Positions 18,885 through 29,031 of a stretch of 64,000 nt of DNA are shown here, piece by piece. Numbering within the stretch: position 1 is the first letter of the stretch; every line of letters starts with the position of its first letter. The stretch is from Pyropia yezoensis (Eukaryota > Rhodophyta > Bangiophyceae > Bangiales > Bangiaceae): NCBI GenBank assembly GCA_009829735.1, contig CM020620.1:19318020-19382019 (forward strand), given 5' to 3'. Both the position numbers and the translations under genes were made by a program. The notes beneath the pieces are model-generated. The model had not been told where the DNA came from, did no database searches, and saw nothing but the letters and a program-made list of their open reading frames with translations.

Positions 18885-21584
18885 TCATTCTTTGGAAATC
18901 GGCCGTAAGAGACTCTGTCCGCTGGCGCCGTCAACCGAGGCACCAGCCTTGAGCAACAATTCCACCACGTCTGCGCGCTGAAAGCCAACAGCATCGTGCA
19001 GCGGCGTCTCGCCGCTCTTGTTGGTCGCCGCAACGTCCGCCCCCTTGTCCACAAGCACTTCGATCACGACTGCGTGACCGCCCGTGACCGCAGCGTGCAG
19101 CGGGGGCTCGCCATCCCTGTCGCACGCCGCCACATCCGCCCCCATGCCCACAAGAACTCCGATCGCGTCTGCGTGACCACCAGACGCCGCAGCGTGCAGC
19201 GGCATCACGCCATCCTCGTCCCTCGCCGCCACATCCGCCCCACTGTCCACCAGCACTCCGACCACGTCTGCGTGACCGCCAAACGCCGCAGCGTGCAGCG
19301 GCGTGTTGCCATGCTTGTCGCTCGCCGCCACATCCGCCCCACTGTCCACCAGCACTCCGACCACGTCTGCGTGACTACCAAACGACGCATAATGCAGCGG
19401 CATCACGCCATCCTCGTCGCTCGCCGCCACATCCGCCCCACTGTCCACCAGCGCTCCGACCACGTCTGCGTGACCGCCAAACGACGCATAGTGCAGCGGC
19501 GTCATTCCATTCTCGTCCCTCGCCGCCACATCCGCCCCCCTGTGCACCTGCACTCCGACCACGTCTGCGTGACCACCAGACGCCGCAGCGTGCAGCGGCA
19601 TCACGCCATCCTCGTCCCTCGCCGCCACATCCGCCCCCCTGTGCACCAGCACTCCGACCACGTCTGCGTGACCGCCAAACGCCGCAGCGTGCAGCGGCGT
19701 GTTGCCATGCTTGTCGCTCGCCGCCACATCCGCCCCACTGTCCACCAGCACTCCGACCACGTCTGCGTGACTGCCAAACGACGCATAACGCAGCGGCATC
19801 ACGCCATCCTCGTCGCTCGCCGCCACATCCGCCCCACTGTCCACCAGCACTCCGACCACGTCTGCGTGACCGCCAAACGACGCATAGTGCAGCGGCGTCA
19901 TTCCATTCTCGTCCCTCGCCGCCACATCCGCCCCCCTGTGCACCTGCACTCCGACCACGTCTGCGTGACCACCAGACGCCGCAGCGTGCAGCGGCATCAC
20001 GCCATCCTCGTCCCTCGCCGCCACATCCGCCCCCCTGTGCACCAGCACTCCGACCACGTCTGCGTGACCGCCAAACGCCGCAGCGTGCAGCGGCGTGTTG
20101 CCATGCTTGTCGCTCGCCGCCACATCCGCCCCACTGTCCATCAGCACTCCGACCACGTCTGCGTGACTACCAAACGACGCATAATGCAGCGGCATCACGC
20201 CATCCTCGTCGCTCGCCGCCACATCCGCCCCACTGTCCACCAGCGCTCCGACCACGTCTGCGTGACCGCCAAACGACGCATAGTGCAGCGGCGTCATTCC
20301 ATTCTCGTCCCTCGCCGCCACATCCGCCCCCCTGTGCACCTGCACTCCGACCACGTCTGCGTGACCACCAGACGCCGCAGCGTGCAGCGGCATCACGCCA
20401 TCCTCGTCCCTCGCCGCCACATCCGCCCTCCTGTGCACCAGCACTCCGACCACGTCTGCGTGACCGCCAAACGCCGCAGCGTGCAGCGGCGTGTTGCCAT
20501 GCTTGTCGCTCGCCGCCACATCCGCCCCACTGTCCACCAGCACTCCGACCACGTCTGCGTGACTGCCAAACGACGCATAACGCAGCGGCATCACGCCATC
20601 CTCGTCGCTCGCCGCCACATCCGCCCCACTGTCCACCAGCACTCCGACCACGTCTGCGTGACCGCCAAACGACGCATAGTGCAGCGGCGTCATTCCATTC
20701 TCGTCCCTCGCCGCCACATCCGCCCCCCTGTGCACCTGCACTCCGACCACGTCTGCGTGACCACCAGACGCCGCAGCGTGCAGCGGCATCACGCCATCCT
20801 CGTCCCTCGCCGCCACATCCGCCCCCCTGTGCACCAGCACTCCGACCACGTCTGCGTGACCGCCAAACGCCGCAGCGTGCAGCGGCGTGTTGCCATGCTT
20901 GTCGCTCGCCGCCACATCCGCCCCACTGTCCACCAGCACTCCGACCACGTCTGCGTGACTTCCAAACGACGCATAATGCAGCGGCGTCACGCCCTTCTCG
21001 TCGCTCGCCGCCACATCCGCCCCACTGTCCACCAGCACTCCGATCACGTCGGCGTGGCCGCCCCAGGCCGTAGCGTGAAGCGGCGTCTTTCCATCCTCAT
21101 CGCTCGCCGCCACACCCACACCACGATCGAGAAGCAGCGTTACTGCTGGCGCGTGCCCTCCAAGAACCGCAACATGCAGGGGAGTCCAGCCCAGGTGACC
21201 GACAGCCCCCAGGTTAGCGCCAGAGGGCGCCAGCGCCCTCAAATCCTTCTCGTCCCCCTCCCATGCAGCCACGTGGAGTGGCGTCCACCCTAGATCGTCC
21301 ATGTGTGCCTGCACGTCCGCCCCAAGTTGCAACATCATGGCCGACGCCAGCACCTTGCGAGCCCGCAGCGCCACTTGCAAGGGCGTCAATCCCACCGCAG
21401 TGAGGGCGTCCACTGTGGCCCCGGCATCGGCCAGCGTCCGGAGGATGCTCCAACCGCCCTCTTCTTCGGCCACCACGTGCATTGGCGTGCTGCCGTCTGC
21501 TCGCAGCGGCCGTTGCGCGGCCGCAGGGTCCGCCTCACACACCCTGCGCACGGATACAGCGCCCCACCTCAGGGCTGCGTCCAT
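18885..21584 (-). CDS. Large ankyrin-repeat protein
   Basis: 899 residues from the ATG at 21584 (the frame is open 30 codons further but without ATG). Almost the whole protein is ankyrin repeats of exactly 33 residues: about four divergent ones in residues 30-165, then 22 consecutive ones from residue 166 with the consensus TPLHYASFGGHADVVGVLV followed by DSGADVAASDEDG. The last repeats (859-899) end in a short Ser/Arg tail. No enzymatic, death, kinase or membrane domain accompanies them, so the protein is probably a pure binding scaffold; the partner is unknown. The inner repeats are nearly identical at the DNA level, unlike the flanking ones, showing recent expansion. The opposite strand is open for 765 codons only because the 99-bp unit has no stop in that frame. 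Confidence 0.88.
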   Translation of the reverse strand: MDAALRWGAVSVRRVCEADPAAAQRPLRADGSTPMHVVAEEEGGWSILRTLADAGATVDALTAVGLTPLQVALRARKVLASAMMLQLGADVQAHMDDLGWTPLHVAAWEGDEKDLRALAPSGANLGAVGHLGWTPLHVAVLGGHAPAVTLLLDRGVGVAASDEDGKTPLHATAWGGHADVIGVLVDSGADVAASDEKGVTPLHYASFGSHADVVGVLVDSGADVAASDKHGNTPLHAAAFGGHADVVGVLVHRGADVAARDEDGVMPLHAAASGGHADVVGVQVHRGADVAARDENGMTPLHYASFGGHADVVGVLVDSGADVAASDEDGVMPLRYASFGSHADVVGVLVDSGADVAASDKHGNTPLHAAAFGGHADVVGVLVHRRADVAARDEDGVMPLHAAASGGHADVVGVQVHRGADVAARDENGMTPLHYASFGGHADVVGALVDSGADVAASDEDGVMPLHYASFGSHADVVGVLMDSGADVAASDKHGNTPLHAAAFGGHADVVGVLVHRGADVAARDEDGVMPLHAAASGGHADVVGVQVHRGADVAARDENGMTPLHYASFGGHADVVGVLVDSGADVAASDEDGVMPLRYASFGSHADVVGVLVDSGADVAASDKHGNTPLHAAAFGGHADVVGVLVHRGADVAARDEDGVMPLHAAASGGHADVVGVQVHRGADVAARDENGMTPLHYASFGGHADVVGALVDSGADVAASDEDGVMPLHYASFGSHADVVGVLVDSGADVAASDKHGNTPLHAAAFGGHADVVGVLVDSGADVAARDEDGVMPLHAAASGGHADAIGVLVGMGADVAACDRDGEPPLHAAVTGGHAVVIEVLVDKGADVAATNKSGETPLHDAVGFQRADVVELLLKAGASVDGASGQSLLRPISKE
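19209..20792 (-). repeat. Two 792-bp super-units of eight ankyrin repeats each
   Basis: Four repeat types (A: LHAAASGG...VQVHRG; B: LHYASFGG...DEDG; C: YASFGSHA...DKHG; D: LHAAAFGG...DEDG) recur in fixed order, giving a 396-bp period. Types B and C alternate between two variants (GVLV/GALV; PLRY/PLHY), so the full period is 792 bp: copy one 20792-20001, copy two 20000-19209. Confidence 0.85.
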
Positions 21585-22116
21585 TCTGCCACCTGCGGGC
21601 CGCGAAGCGCCGGCTCCGCCGGCGAGCCACCGCCCGTGCTGATTGCAGATCCCCTGGCTCAGCCCCCACCTCACACCCCGCCGCCGTCTTCACTGCCACC
21701 GCCTGACACCCTGACCAACAGCCACTGCCAAAAGCAAAGGGAACCAACGCCCGCCGGTCAGCCACCCGCTGCAGCCGCCGCCGCCGCCTCCCCGCAGCAG
21801 CCGGGTCTGCCTGGCTTTCGTGTGCCCACGATCGGGCACTAGACGTCCGTGCCTCGCGAGCGCGGCCACACACAAGGACCACCGGGGGGGGGGCGCGGCG
21901 GAACGGTGCGTTGCGGCCGCAGAGAGTGGCCCTGATATGCACGAAGCAAGGCAAGGGGCTCCGCCCGAGCAGCGGCCGATTGCGGTGATGGCGCGTACGC
22001 ACCCGGCAGCCCGCGCAGCTGCGCAGGCTCTCTCGTCTCGCGCGGCGGGTGAGCACCTCCCCCCCCGCAGCAGCAGAAGTGGGTTGCCACGCGCAGCCGA
22101 AACTTGCGAGGTACAG
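21585..22116. other. Promoter side of the ankyrin gene, left flank of the retrotransposon
   Basis: No supported gene, although minus-strand frames are open. The retrotransposon sits about 540 bases upstream of the ankyrin start and may separate it from distal regulatory sequence. Confidence 0.4.
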
Positions 22117-22121
22117 CACAG
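22117..22121 (+). repeat. Target-site duplication, left copy
   Basis: CACAG immediately before the 5' LTR, repeated exactly at 31170-31174 after the 3' LTR. Five bases is the usual Ty3/gypsy duplication length. Confidence 0.85.
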
Positions 22122-22528
22122 TGTAGCATATCCGCCCACCGTACCGATGTCCGGTATTCATGAGCAAGTAGCCCTCTTGACTGGTGGCTCCAGCCTTGTT
22201 GGTATGGGTCCGCTTGTGGCTCGCCCTTTGGGGGACTACTTTTGTTTTGTATTGTTTATCTGTCCTTGCTTTGGAGGGATCTTTTATATTGTTTGCTATG
22301 CTCGTAGCGATCGGCCGTCCGGCCTTCGCTCGGTCGCTCGACCAGCATATTGTTTCGCCCGGTATAGGCGACGTGGGGGCTCGCCGCTGCCGTTCGGCCG
22401 GCTTGCTCCCCATCGAACGTCCTGGAGCTAAAGGTCTGTCTTCTTTGCCTTTACGGTAATAGCTTCCTCTTTTCCTTCCGGGCGCCGGTCGGTCCCATAT
22501 CCTTTTATTGGGTAACACATATTCCACA
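22122..22528 (+). repeat. 5' LTR
   Basis: 407 bases, TGTAGCATATCC at the start and ACATATTCCACA at the end. It differs from the 3' LTR by two substitutions in the segment about 105-145 bases in. Confidence 0.95.
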
Positions 22529-22529
22529 T

Positions 22530-22547
22530 TGGTGGAGCAGCAGGGGA
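22530..22547 (+). promoter_or_regulatory. Candidate primer-binding site
   Basis: TGGTGGAGCAGCAGGGGA starts one base after the LTR; a TGG start complements the CCA end of a tRNA. The tRNA species was not identified. Confidence 0.5.
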
Positions 22548-22747
22548 TACTGCTCGTGTGCGGTGCTGCCGTACACTCGTACGTGTTCCTTGGTGCCTTG
22601 TGGCAGTTGTGTTGACGATCGCTTGATCGGGTGTTGCCGGGCGACATCACCGATCGGTGAAGGCTGGGCGACGCTGGGCGTCGTGCCACGAGGACCTTTT
22701 GGTTGGCGACGCAGGGCGAGCCGACGCACGTTACGCCGGGTTGCGAT

Positions 22748-24493
22748 ATGGCCTCGGGAGCCCCTGATGGCGCTCGGCGCTCGAAGGGTAAGGGAATTGC
22801 CCTGCCTTCGGGTTACACGCCACCAGGCGGAGGGAGCGGAACAAGCCGCCGTCCGGCACCCGATGCTACCCCCCCCAACCCCGACTCGGAGAGTGTTACT
22901 ACCTCCAAGTTGGAGAGCTTGAAGGCGGTGGTGGAGGCACTTCATGCCCGTCTTGAGGCCCAAGAGGCCGCCAACAAGGAGTTGGAGAAGTCCAACACCA
23001 AGCTGGTGACCACTCTTGAGGAGCTGAGAAAGCCAACCTCAAATGAGGCGTTTCGTCATCGGACGACGTCGAACCGACAGTCGGTGGGCAAGATGGCCCG
23101 GGGACCAGCTCAAGGGGCGTCCCATGCCAGTCTGCCTATTGGCAATCTTCAGCTGAAGAACCGTCGGATCCGCGCGTTGGAGCGCCACGTCGAGAACCTT
23201 AAGGTCAAGGCCTCGACTAAGCGTTCGAACGCACGGGAGGGAGGCGCATCATCCGCTGAGGACGGGATGTCATCGGACAACTCGTCGTCCTCGTCTTCCT
23301 CGTCTTCGGACGAAACTGATGACGGCCGTTGGGACCCCTCCCCGCCGTCAAGCCCAAGCTCATCGAGCAGTGAGCTCGTTACAGACAGCTCGGACGCACA
23401 CCGTCGACGTGCGCGTCGTCACCGGCGCCGAACGGCGCCCGCCGCTGGACTCACGGAGTTGGGTGACCGCAAGTTGGTCATCCGACCCGGCAACAGCCGC
23501 TTCAAGTCACTCCTGGACTACCGGACTTACTTCCTGCTCCGACGGAGCACCAAGTACACACCGTCCATGGTCAAAGACGCGAGTAAGATGAACAAGCGCC
23601 TTGATGGCGCGTTCCAAGGTCAAGAGACCTTCAACGGTGGCGACCCCCTCGGGGTATTCACCTTCCTCACCACCTTTCGCAGAGCTTGCGACGCGGCAGG
23701 GCTGACTCACGGCCGGGCGTTCCCTCTGATCGCCTTCCGGCTATCTGGAGCCGCCAAGCGCGCATTTGCAAGCGCGGCCAACACGATTGTGAGTGGCAAA
23801 CACTACGAGCTCACCACCTATGGTGAAGGAGTCAACTGGCTTCTCAAGAAGTACGCAACTCATGCCGGCCTGGGAACTGCCTACCACGACATCATTACGA
23901 TGACTCAAGCGGACACGGAGGTCCCGCGCGTGTTTGCCTCCCGCGTGGAGTCGGCGTGCGACCGCCTCTGTGGCCTGTTCTCTACCCAAGACGTAAAGGA
24001 CGTCTTCATTAACGGTCTTTCGGACCTCATCAAGCCAAACGTCCGTGTCCTGGACAGTCAGTTTCCCGATCGCCCGATGGCGGACACAGTGGCAGCTGCC
24101 CAAATATTTTGGGAAGGCGCCACCCGCCTGCGGCAGTCCATCAAGGCCAGCCGGCCAGCCATGATCAAGGTTAATCAAGTTGACTCTACCCCGGGGCCCT
24201 CAGCGCGCACGGTCGATCGACCATTTGAGCCCGTTAAGGCTGTCCGTACGGACACGCCCAACCCGCGAGCTAACGACATCTGTTACAACTGTAACGAGCG
24301 CGGGCACTTTGCATCTCAATGCTCTAAGCCCCGTCGCGAACGACGTCAGGCACGAGTGATGGCACTCATTGACGACTCGGTCCGCAAGCAAATCAACGCG
24401 ATCGTCGAGAACGAAGTCCTGCCGGACTCAAACGACGACGACGTCGGACACGACGACGCCGGCGACGACAAGGCCGACTCGAAAAACGAGTAA
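22748..24493 (+). CDS. Gag polyprotein of the chromovirus
   Basis: 581 residues from the ATG at 22748; the frame opens slightly earlier at 22703. N-terminal part: a coiled coil near residues 45-95 (Leu/Glu/Lys heptads), then a Ser/Asp-rich acidic segment. The middle (about 245-450) is a retrotransposon gag/capsid-like domain containing LGVFTFLTTFRRACDAAGL and AFPLIAFRLSGAAKRAF. A CCHC zinc knuckle follows: C512, C515, H520 and C525 (CYNCNERGHFASQC), the nucleic-acid-binding nucleocapsid part. The C-terminus is Asp-rich. The stop TAA is at 24491-24493, and the pol frame is open across it, one base back. Confidence 0.9.
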   Translation: MASGAPDGARRSKGKGIALPSGYTPPGGGSGTSRRPAPDATPPNPDSESVTTSKLESLKAVVEALHARLEAQEAANKELEKSNTKLVTTLEELRKPTSNEAFRHRTTSNRQSVGKMARGPAQGASHASLPIGNLQLKNRRIRALERHVENLKVKASTKRSNAREGGASSAEDGMSSDNSSSSSSSSSDETDDGRWDPSPPSSPSSSSSELVTDSSDAHRRRARRHRRRTAPAAGLTELGDRKLVIRPGNSRFKSLLDYRTYFLLRRSTKYTPSMVKDASKMNKRLDGAFQGQETFNGGDPLGVFTFLTTFRRACDAAGLTHGRAFPLIAFRLSGAAKRAFASAANTIVSGKHYELTTYGEGVNWLLKKYATHAGLGTAYHDIITMTQADTEVPRVFASRVESACDRLCGLFSTQDVKDVFINGLSDLIKPNVRVLDSQFPDRPMADTVAAAQIFWEGATRLRQSIKASRPAMIKVNQVDSTPGPSARTVDRPFEPVKAVRTDTPNPRANDICYNCNERGHFASQCSKPRRERRQARVMALIDDSVRKQINAIVENEVLPDSNDDDVGHDDAGDDKADSKNE

Positions 24494-24636
24494 GTCGAGG
24501 ACCGGCGGGCAGACTCCCCGACGCATCCTCGAATGCCCGACAAGTTAGACCTAAGGTCACCAAGATATTAAGCAAGGCTCACCGACACTATGAGATCGCT
24601 GCCTGTCTAGGCACGGAGCTCGCAAATACGCGAAGT

Positions 24637-27600
24637 ATGAGACCCATCCTCGACACCGGAGCGGGCGTCAACCTCATCCGGCCGGATGTCCTGCCGCCTC
24701 ATTGGCGCGACTACGCCGACACGCTGACTAGTGCACCGCACATTGTGGATGCCAACGGGCAAACGATCAAGGCCCTCCAAGCCATCCACTTGTTCATCGA
24801 CACCGGGGGGGTTCAAGCCTTTGAACGTTTTTACGTTACCCCCAACCTGTCGGTCAAGTGCATACTCGGGACCGAGTTTATCAACAAGCACATCGAGGCA
24901 ATAATGCCCAAACGCAAACGTATCGTTTGGCAAGGTTCTGAGAACCACTCGATTGGCCACTCCCCAATCCTGGGCATCCGTCATAACGACGTCATGGAGC
25001 CTCAATGGACCGGGGAATCAACTAAGGTCCGTGCTTGTAAGCAGACACGTCTCAAGGGCAAGACCGAGGAATGGATCATGGTCACTTGTGACACCCCGGG
25101 ACTGGTTACTCTTCAACCAAACGCACGATTGTGCAGAAACAGGACCATGGCAGTCGCACGTGGACTGGCCACCGTCAAGCCTGACGAACCATTTCTGGTT
25201 AAGGTGTGCAACTTCGGACCCGACACTGCCATTCTGCGCAAGGGGTGCATCCTCGCGTTTGCCGAGCCCCACCTCGGGCAAGTCCTCGCCGCCCCGACGG
25301 AGAATAAGGGGTCAACCGACCCGGAGACCGAGCAACCCAAACCGTCATTGGACGACATCAACCTCGATGGGGCACCCCAACATTTGCATGCGCAAATCAA
25401 GTCGATGTTGGCCAAGCATGGAAAAATGTGGGACGGGACCCTCGGGGTCATCCACGCTACGGAACACGCCATCGTCACCCCACCAGGGGTTGCCCCTATT
25501 AGGGCCCAGCCTTACCGAACCGGCGCGTTCAAACGTGCGATCATTGTCGATCAAATCAACAAGATGTTGAAGCTGAAGGTTATTAAACCAAGCCACAGCG
25601 ACTGGGCCAGTCCCGTCGTCATCGTCCCCAAGAAAAATGGGAAGGCCCGATTCTGCGTCGACTACCGACGGTTGAACAGCATCACCAAGAAGGACGCGTA
25701 CCCACTCCCGCGAATGGAGGACTGTCTCGACTCCCTTGGAGACGCCAATGTGTTCACGTCTCTCGACTGTACCGCTGGGTACTGGCAAGTGCCATTGCGG
25801 CAAGAGGACCAAGAAAAGACGGCGTTCACAACGCACTACGGCATCTTCGACTGGACCACTATGCCATTTGGCTTGACCAACGCCCCGGCGACGTTCCAAC
25901 GTGCTTTGGATATTATCCTCTCCGGACTCAAGTGGCAAATCTGCCTCGTCTACTTAGACGACGTTATCATATTCTCGGCAAACGCCAAACAACACATCCA
26001 TGATGTAGACAAGGTCCTTACCCGACTACGGGAAGCTGGCGTGACTCTCAATCTTGAGAAGTGCAAGTGGTTTTCCAACGAGGTGGAGTACCTCGGCCAC
26101 ATTATAACGCCCGGAAAGCTCCACGTTCTAAATAAGAACACCGACGCGTTGAGTCAAGCGACGTTTCCCAAGACCAAGACTCAGCTCAAGAGTTTTCTCG
26201 GCATGTGCAACGTCTATCGACGATTCGTGGTAGACTTTACCAAGAGGGCAAGACCGCTCAACGCGTTGACAAAGAAGGACGTCCCTCCGGACCTGCCACC
26301 ACCTTCGACAGAGGAGTTGGCAGCCTTTGAAGACTTGCGCAACGCCTTGGTGCACCCACCCATCTTAGCCTTACCTAAGGCAGGGCGGGAGCTGACGCTC
26401 GACGTCGACGCAAGTGCGTACCAACTCGGCTGCACATTGCTCCAAGCGGACGATGATGGCAAGGCACAGCCGCTAGGCTACTGGAGCCGAGCCCTTAACA
26501 CGGCAGAACTCAACTACACCACAACGGAGAAAGAATGCCTTGGCATCGTGTGGGCCGTCCTCAAGTTGAGGCACTTCCTCGAAGGACAACGCTTCATCAT
26601 CCGATCGGATCATCAAAGCCTCAGCTGGATATACAGCACCGCTGACTCTAGCGGTCGCTTGATGAGATGGCGTATGCGCCTCGCCGAGTTCGACTTCGAA
26701 CTTAAGTACAAGCCCGGTGCCAGTCACCACCTCCCCGACTTCCTGTCCCGCGCGGACAACAACGCGATGAGCGACACAATCAATGATGACATACTATGTC
26801 TAGCGGTGGCCCAGACAGCACACGGCGTCCAAACGGACAGGTACACCGGCACAACGGACCCCGAGCCCCTCTACTTCTACGAAGTCATCGACAAGCAACA
26901 ATCAGATGATTTTTGCAAGTCGATCATCGACAGTGTCGCCAACGGAGGCCACAAATCATTCTACCTCGATGACAACAACGCGCTACGTCGCAAGACTGCG
27001 TATGGAGACCAACTGGTCATCCCCAAGTCGCAACAAGATGTCATCTTGAAGCTCCACCACATGGCCACCACGGCCGCCCACCCGGGCATGAACAAGATGT
27101 ACTTCACAATGAGAACAAAGTTCTACTGGCCGTCCATGATATCGGACATCCACAACACTATTACCAACTGCACCACTTGTGCACAGAACCGTCTGGCGTT
27201 GCGTAAACACACGACGCCACTGACCCTGTTCCCGGCATCGGAACCGCTGACGGAATTGTCAATTGACATCCTCGGCCCCTTGCCGGCAAGCAAGAGCGGC
27301 AACCGGTTCATCCTGGTCATTACCGACCGCTTTGCAAAACTGACTAAGTGCATTGCACTCAAGACCATCACGGCCATCTCCGTCTCATCCGCTGTTATTG
27401 AACATTGGATAGCCTGCTATGGCCCACCGGACAAGATCTTGTCCGACCAAGGACCCCAGTTCATGTCGAACTTTTTCATTGCCGTAATGAAGGTGCTCGG
27501 AGTCGAGACGGTACGCACCACCGCGTACCATCCTCAGACCAACGGTCAGGTCGAGCGGTACAATCGTACCATCGCGACGCAACTCCGTCACTACGTGACC

Positions 27601-28941
27601 GAGGACCCCAAACGTTGGGACGAGCTGCTGCCCGTCCTCACGATGGCCTACAATAGCCAACCACACCGGTCCACCGGACTAGCACCCTTCGAGCTCGTCA
27701 TCCCACGACGTATCCCGAACCTATCGGTCCGTAACCTGCCACCCGGCACGTCGATATCCCAACGAGGAACCCTCAACGACGGCTCGCCGCTTGCGAAGAA
27801 GCGCGAGTTCATGGCCCGACTGCGGGTGCAGATCCCGGCCGTCGTCAAGGCCCTCGCCAAGACGCAACAGCGTTACAAGCGTAACTTCGATGCCCACATT
27901 GGGGAACGCAATCGCAAGATTAAGATCGGCGACTATGTCTATACGACAAACCACCAACGAGCTAACAAGCTGCAGAGCAAGGCCGTCGGGCCATTCATCG
28001 TCGTCGACGCCGACGAGTCCACCTTCGTCATCGACGTCGATGGCATCGAGAAGCGCATCAACAGCGACCATGCCACGGCGGCACCGCGCCCGAACGACTC
28101 TGACAAGTCCACTCCACACCCACTTCTCGATGGGTTTGACAAACCACGGCCGGAGCGCATCATCCACGACGAATACGTCATCGACAAACTCATGTCACAT
28201 CGACGGTCAGGGGATTCTTACGAATTCAAGGTCCGATGGTATGATTATACCCCCCCGGATGACACCTGGGAACCGGTGGAAAACTTGCCACGTAACTTGG
28301 TAATAAGACACCTCCGTTCCAAGAAGGTAGAAATACCAGGATACACGTGGCGAAAAACCACAAAGACATCGGCTCGAGTAACTCTCGCAACAAGTGTTCC
28401 AGCCAACAAGACTGTGACTCCTAAGTCATGGGACCCCACCATCATCGCGGTCTACGTCGACCCATGGGGGGTGATACAGGCTAATGTCCAATGGGACAAC
28501 GCAGACCGCTCCATCTTGGAGAACGTCCCTGTGTACTACATGAAGGCAACATTGCCTATGGCATGTCGCAACTTCACCTTCCCCACTTGGGGCTCTCCCA
28601 AGGAGTTCCCAGAACTCACTCGGCGCTATGGCCACCTGATATACCAGCCAGGTATCCGCGTCACCCCCACTGAGCAACCTCACTCTCAAGGCATATGCCT
28701 AAGAATACCCCCCGTACACACCCTCGACCGAGTGGTCGCAGACCTTCAAGCTAGTCCGACGGATACACTTCTGGTCACTCCCCGCTGGGAACATGCCGCA
28801 TGGTTCTCGAGAGCCAAACGGCTTTGTTGCGAGCATATACTTCTCAAGCCAGTTCCACATCACGCCTTAGCGTCAACTGAATGGGCAAAGACTGCCTTCC
28901 GGTTCCAGTGCAAGCGCACAACCAAGCGCAAGCAAGACTGA
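24637..28941 (+). CDS. Pol polyprotein of the chromovirus with chromodomain
   Basis: 1,434 residues from the first ATG. Order of domains: aspartic protease (DTGAG at residues 6-10, so the protease N-terminus is upstream of this ATG), reverse transcriptase (YLDD at 439-442), RNase H (D589 and D591 in LDVDAS), integrase with a zinc-binding HHCC region near 806-855 and catalytic D877, D937 and E973, and a chromodomain at about 1178-1226 (Trp/Tyr-rich FKVRWYDYTPPDDTWEP), which marks it as a chromovirus and probably guides integration into heterochromatin. A further 208 residues follow. Pol lies in the -1 frame relative to gag and is open back into the gag end, so Gag-Pol by -1 frameshifting is likely; the A-rich GAAAAAC at 24481-24487 just before the gag stop is a candidate slip site. 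Confidence 0.95.
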   Translation: MRPILDTGAGVNLIRPDVLPPHWRDYADTLTSAPHIVDANGQTIKALQAIHLFIDTGGVQAFERFYVTPNLSVKCILGTEFINKHIEAIMPKRKRIVWQGSENHSIGHSPILGIRHNDVMEPQWTGESTKVRACKQTRLKGKTEEWIMVTCDTPGLVTLQPNARLCRNRTMAVARGLATVKPDEPFLVKVCNFGPDTAILRKGCILAFAEPHLGQVLAAPTENKGSTDPETEQPKPSLDDINLDGAPQHLHAQIKSMLAKHGKMWDGTLGVIHATEHAIVTPPGVAPIRAQPYRTGAFKRAIIVDQINKMLKLKVIKPSHSDWASPVVIVPKKNGKARFCVDYRRLNSITKKDAYPLPRMEDCLDSLGDANVFTSLDCTAGYWQVPLRQEDQEKTAFTTHYGIFDWTTMPFGLTNAPATFQRALDIILSGLKWQICLVYLDDVIIFSANAKQHIHDVDKVLTRLREAGVTLNLEKCKWFSNEVEYLGHIITPGKLHVLNKNTDALSQATFPKTKTQLKSFLGMCNVYRRFVVDFTKRARPLNALTKKDVPPDLPPPSTEELAAFEDLRNALVHPPILALPKAGRELTLDVDASAYQLGCTLLQADDDGKAQPLGYWSRALNTAELNYTTTEKECLGIVWAVLKLRHFLEGQRFIIRSDHQSLSWIYSTADSSGRLMRWRMRLAEFDFELKYKPGASHHLPDFLSRADNNAMSDTINDDILCLAVAQTAHGVQTDRYTGTTDPEPLYFYEVIDKQQSDDFCKSIIDSVANGGHKSFYLDDNNALRRKTAYGDQLVIPKSQQDVILKLHHMATTAAHPGMNKMYFTMRTKFYWPSMISDIHNTITNCTTCAQNRLALRKHTTPLTLFPASEPLTELSIDILGPLPASKSGNRFILVITDRFAKLTKCIALKTITAISVSSAVIEHWIACYGPPDKILSDQGPQFMSNFFIAVMKVLGVETVRTTAYHPQTNGQVERYNRTIATQLRHYVTEDPKRWDELLPVLTMAYNSQPHRSTGLAPFELVIPRRIPNLSVRNLPPGTSISQRGTLNDGSPLAKKREFMARLRVQIPAVVKALAKTQQRYKRNFDAHIGERNRKIKIGDYVYTTNHQRANKLQSKAVGPFIVVDADESTFVIDVDGIEKRINSDHATAAPRPNDSDKSTPHPLLDGFDKPRPERIIHDEYVIDKLMSHRRSGDSYEFKVRWYDYTPPDDTWEPVENLPRNLVIRHLRSKKVEIPGYTWRKTTKTSARVTLATSVPANKTVTPKSWDPTIIAVYVDPWGVIQANVQWDNADRSILENVPVYYMKATLPMACRNFTFPTWGSPKEFPELTRRYGHLIYQPGIRVTPTEQPHSQGICLRIPPVHTLDRVVADLQASPTDTLLVTPRWEHAAWFSRAKRLCCEHILLKPVPHHALASTEWAKTAFRFQCKRTTKRKQD

Positions 28942-29031
28942 CTCGCGAGCCAAGTGGCACCCGTCTCAAGGTGTCATGGCCGACGTCAAGAAAGACAATC
29001 ATCAATTTTTGATTAGCCATTTCAGTCAACT

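Noticed and set aside
19209-20792. CRISPR-like regular array
   Set aside because: Repeats are contiguous coding units of ankyrin type with no unique spacers, in eukaryotic DNA.
18996-21293. 765-codon open frame on the plus strand, His/Arg-rich repeats
   Set aside because: It is antisense to the ankyrin array; the 99-bp unit simply lacks a stop in that frame, and the peptide has no known fold.
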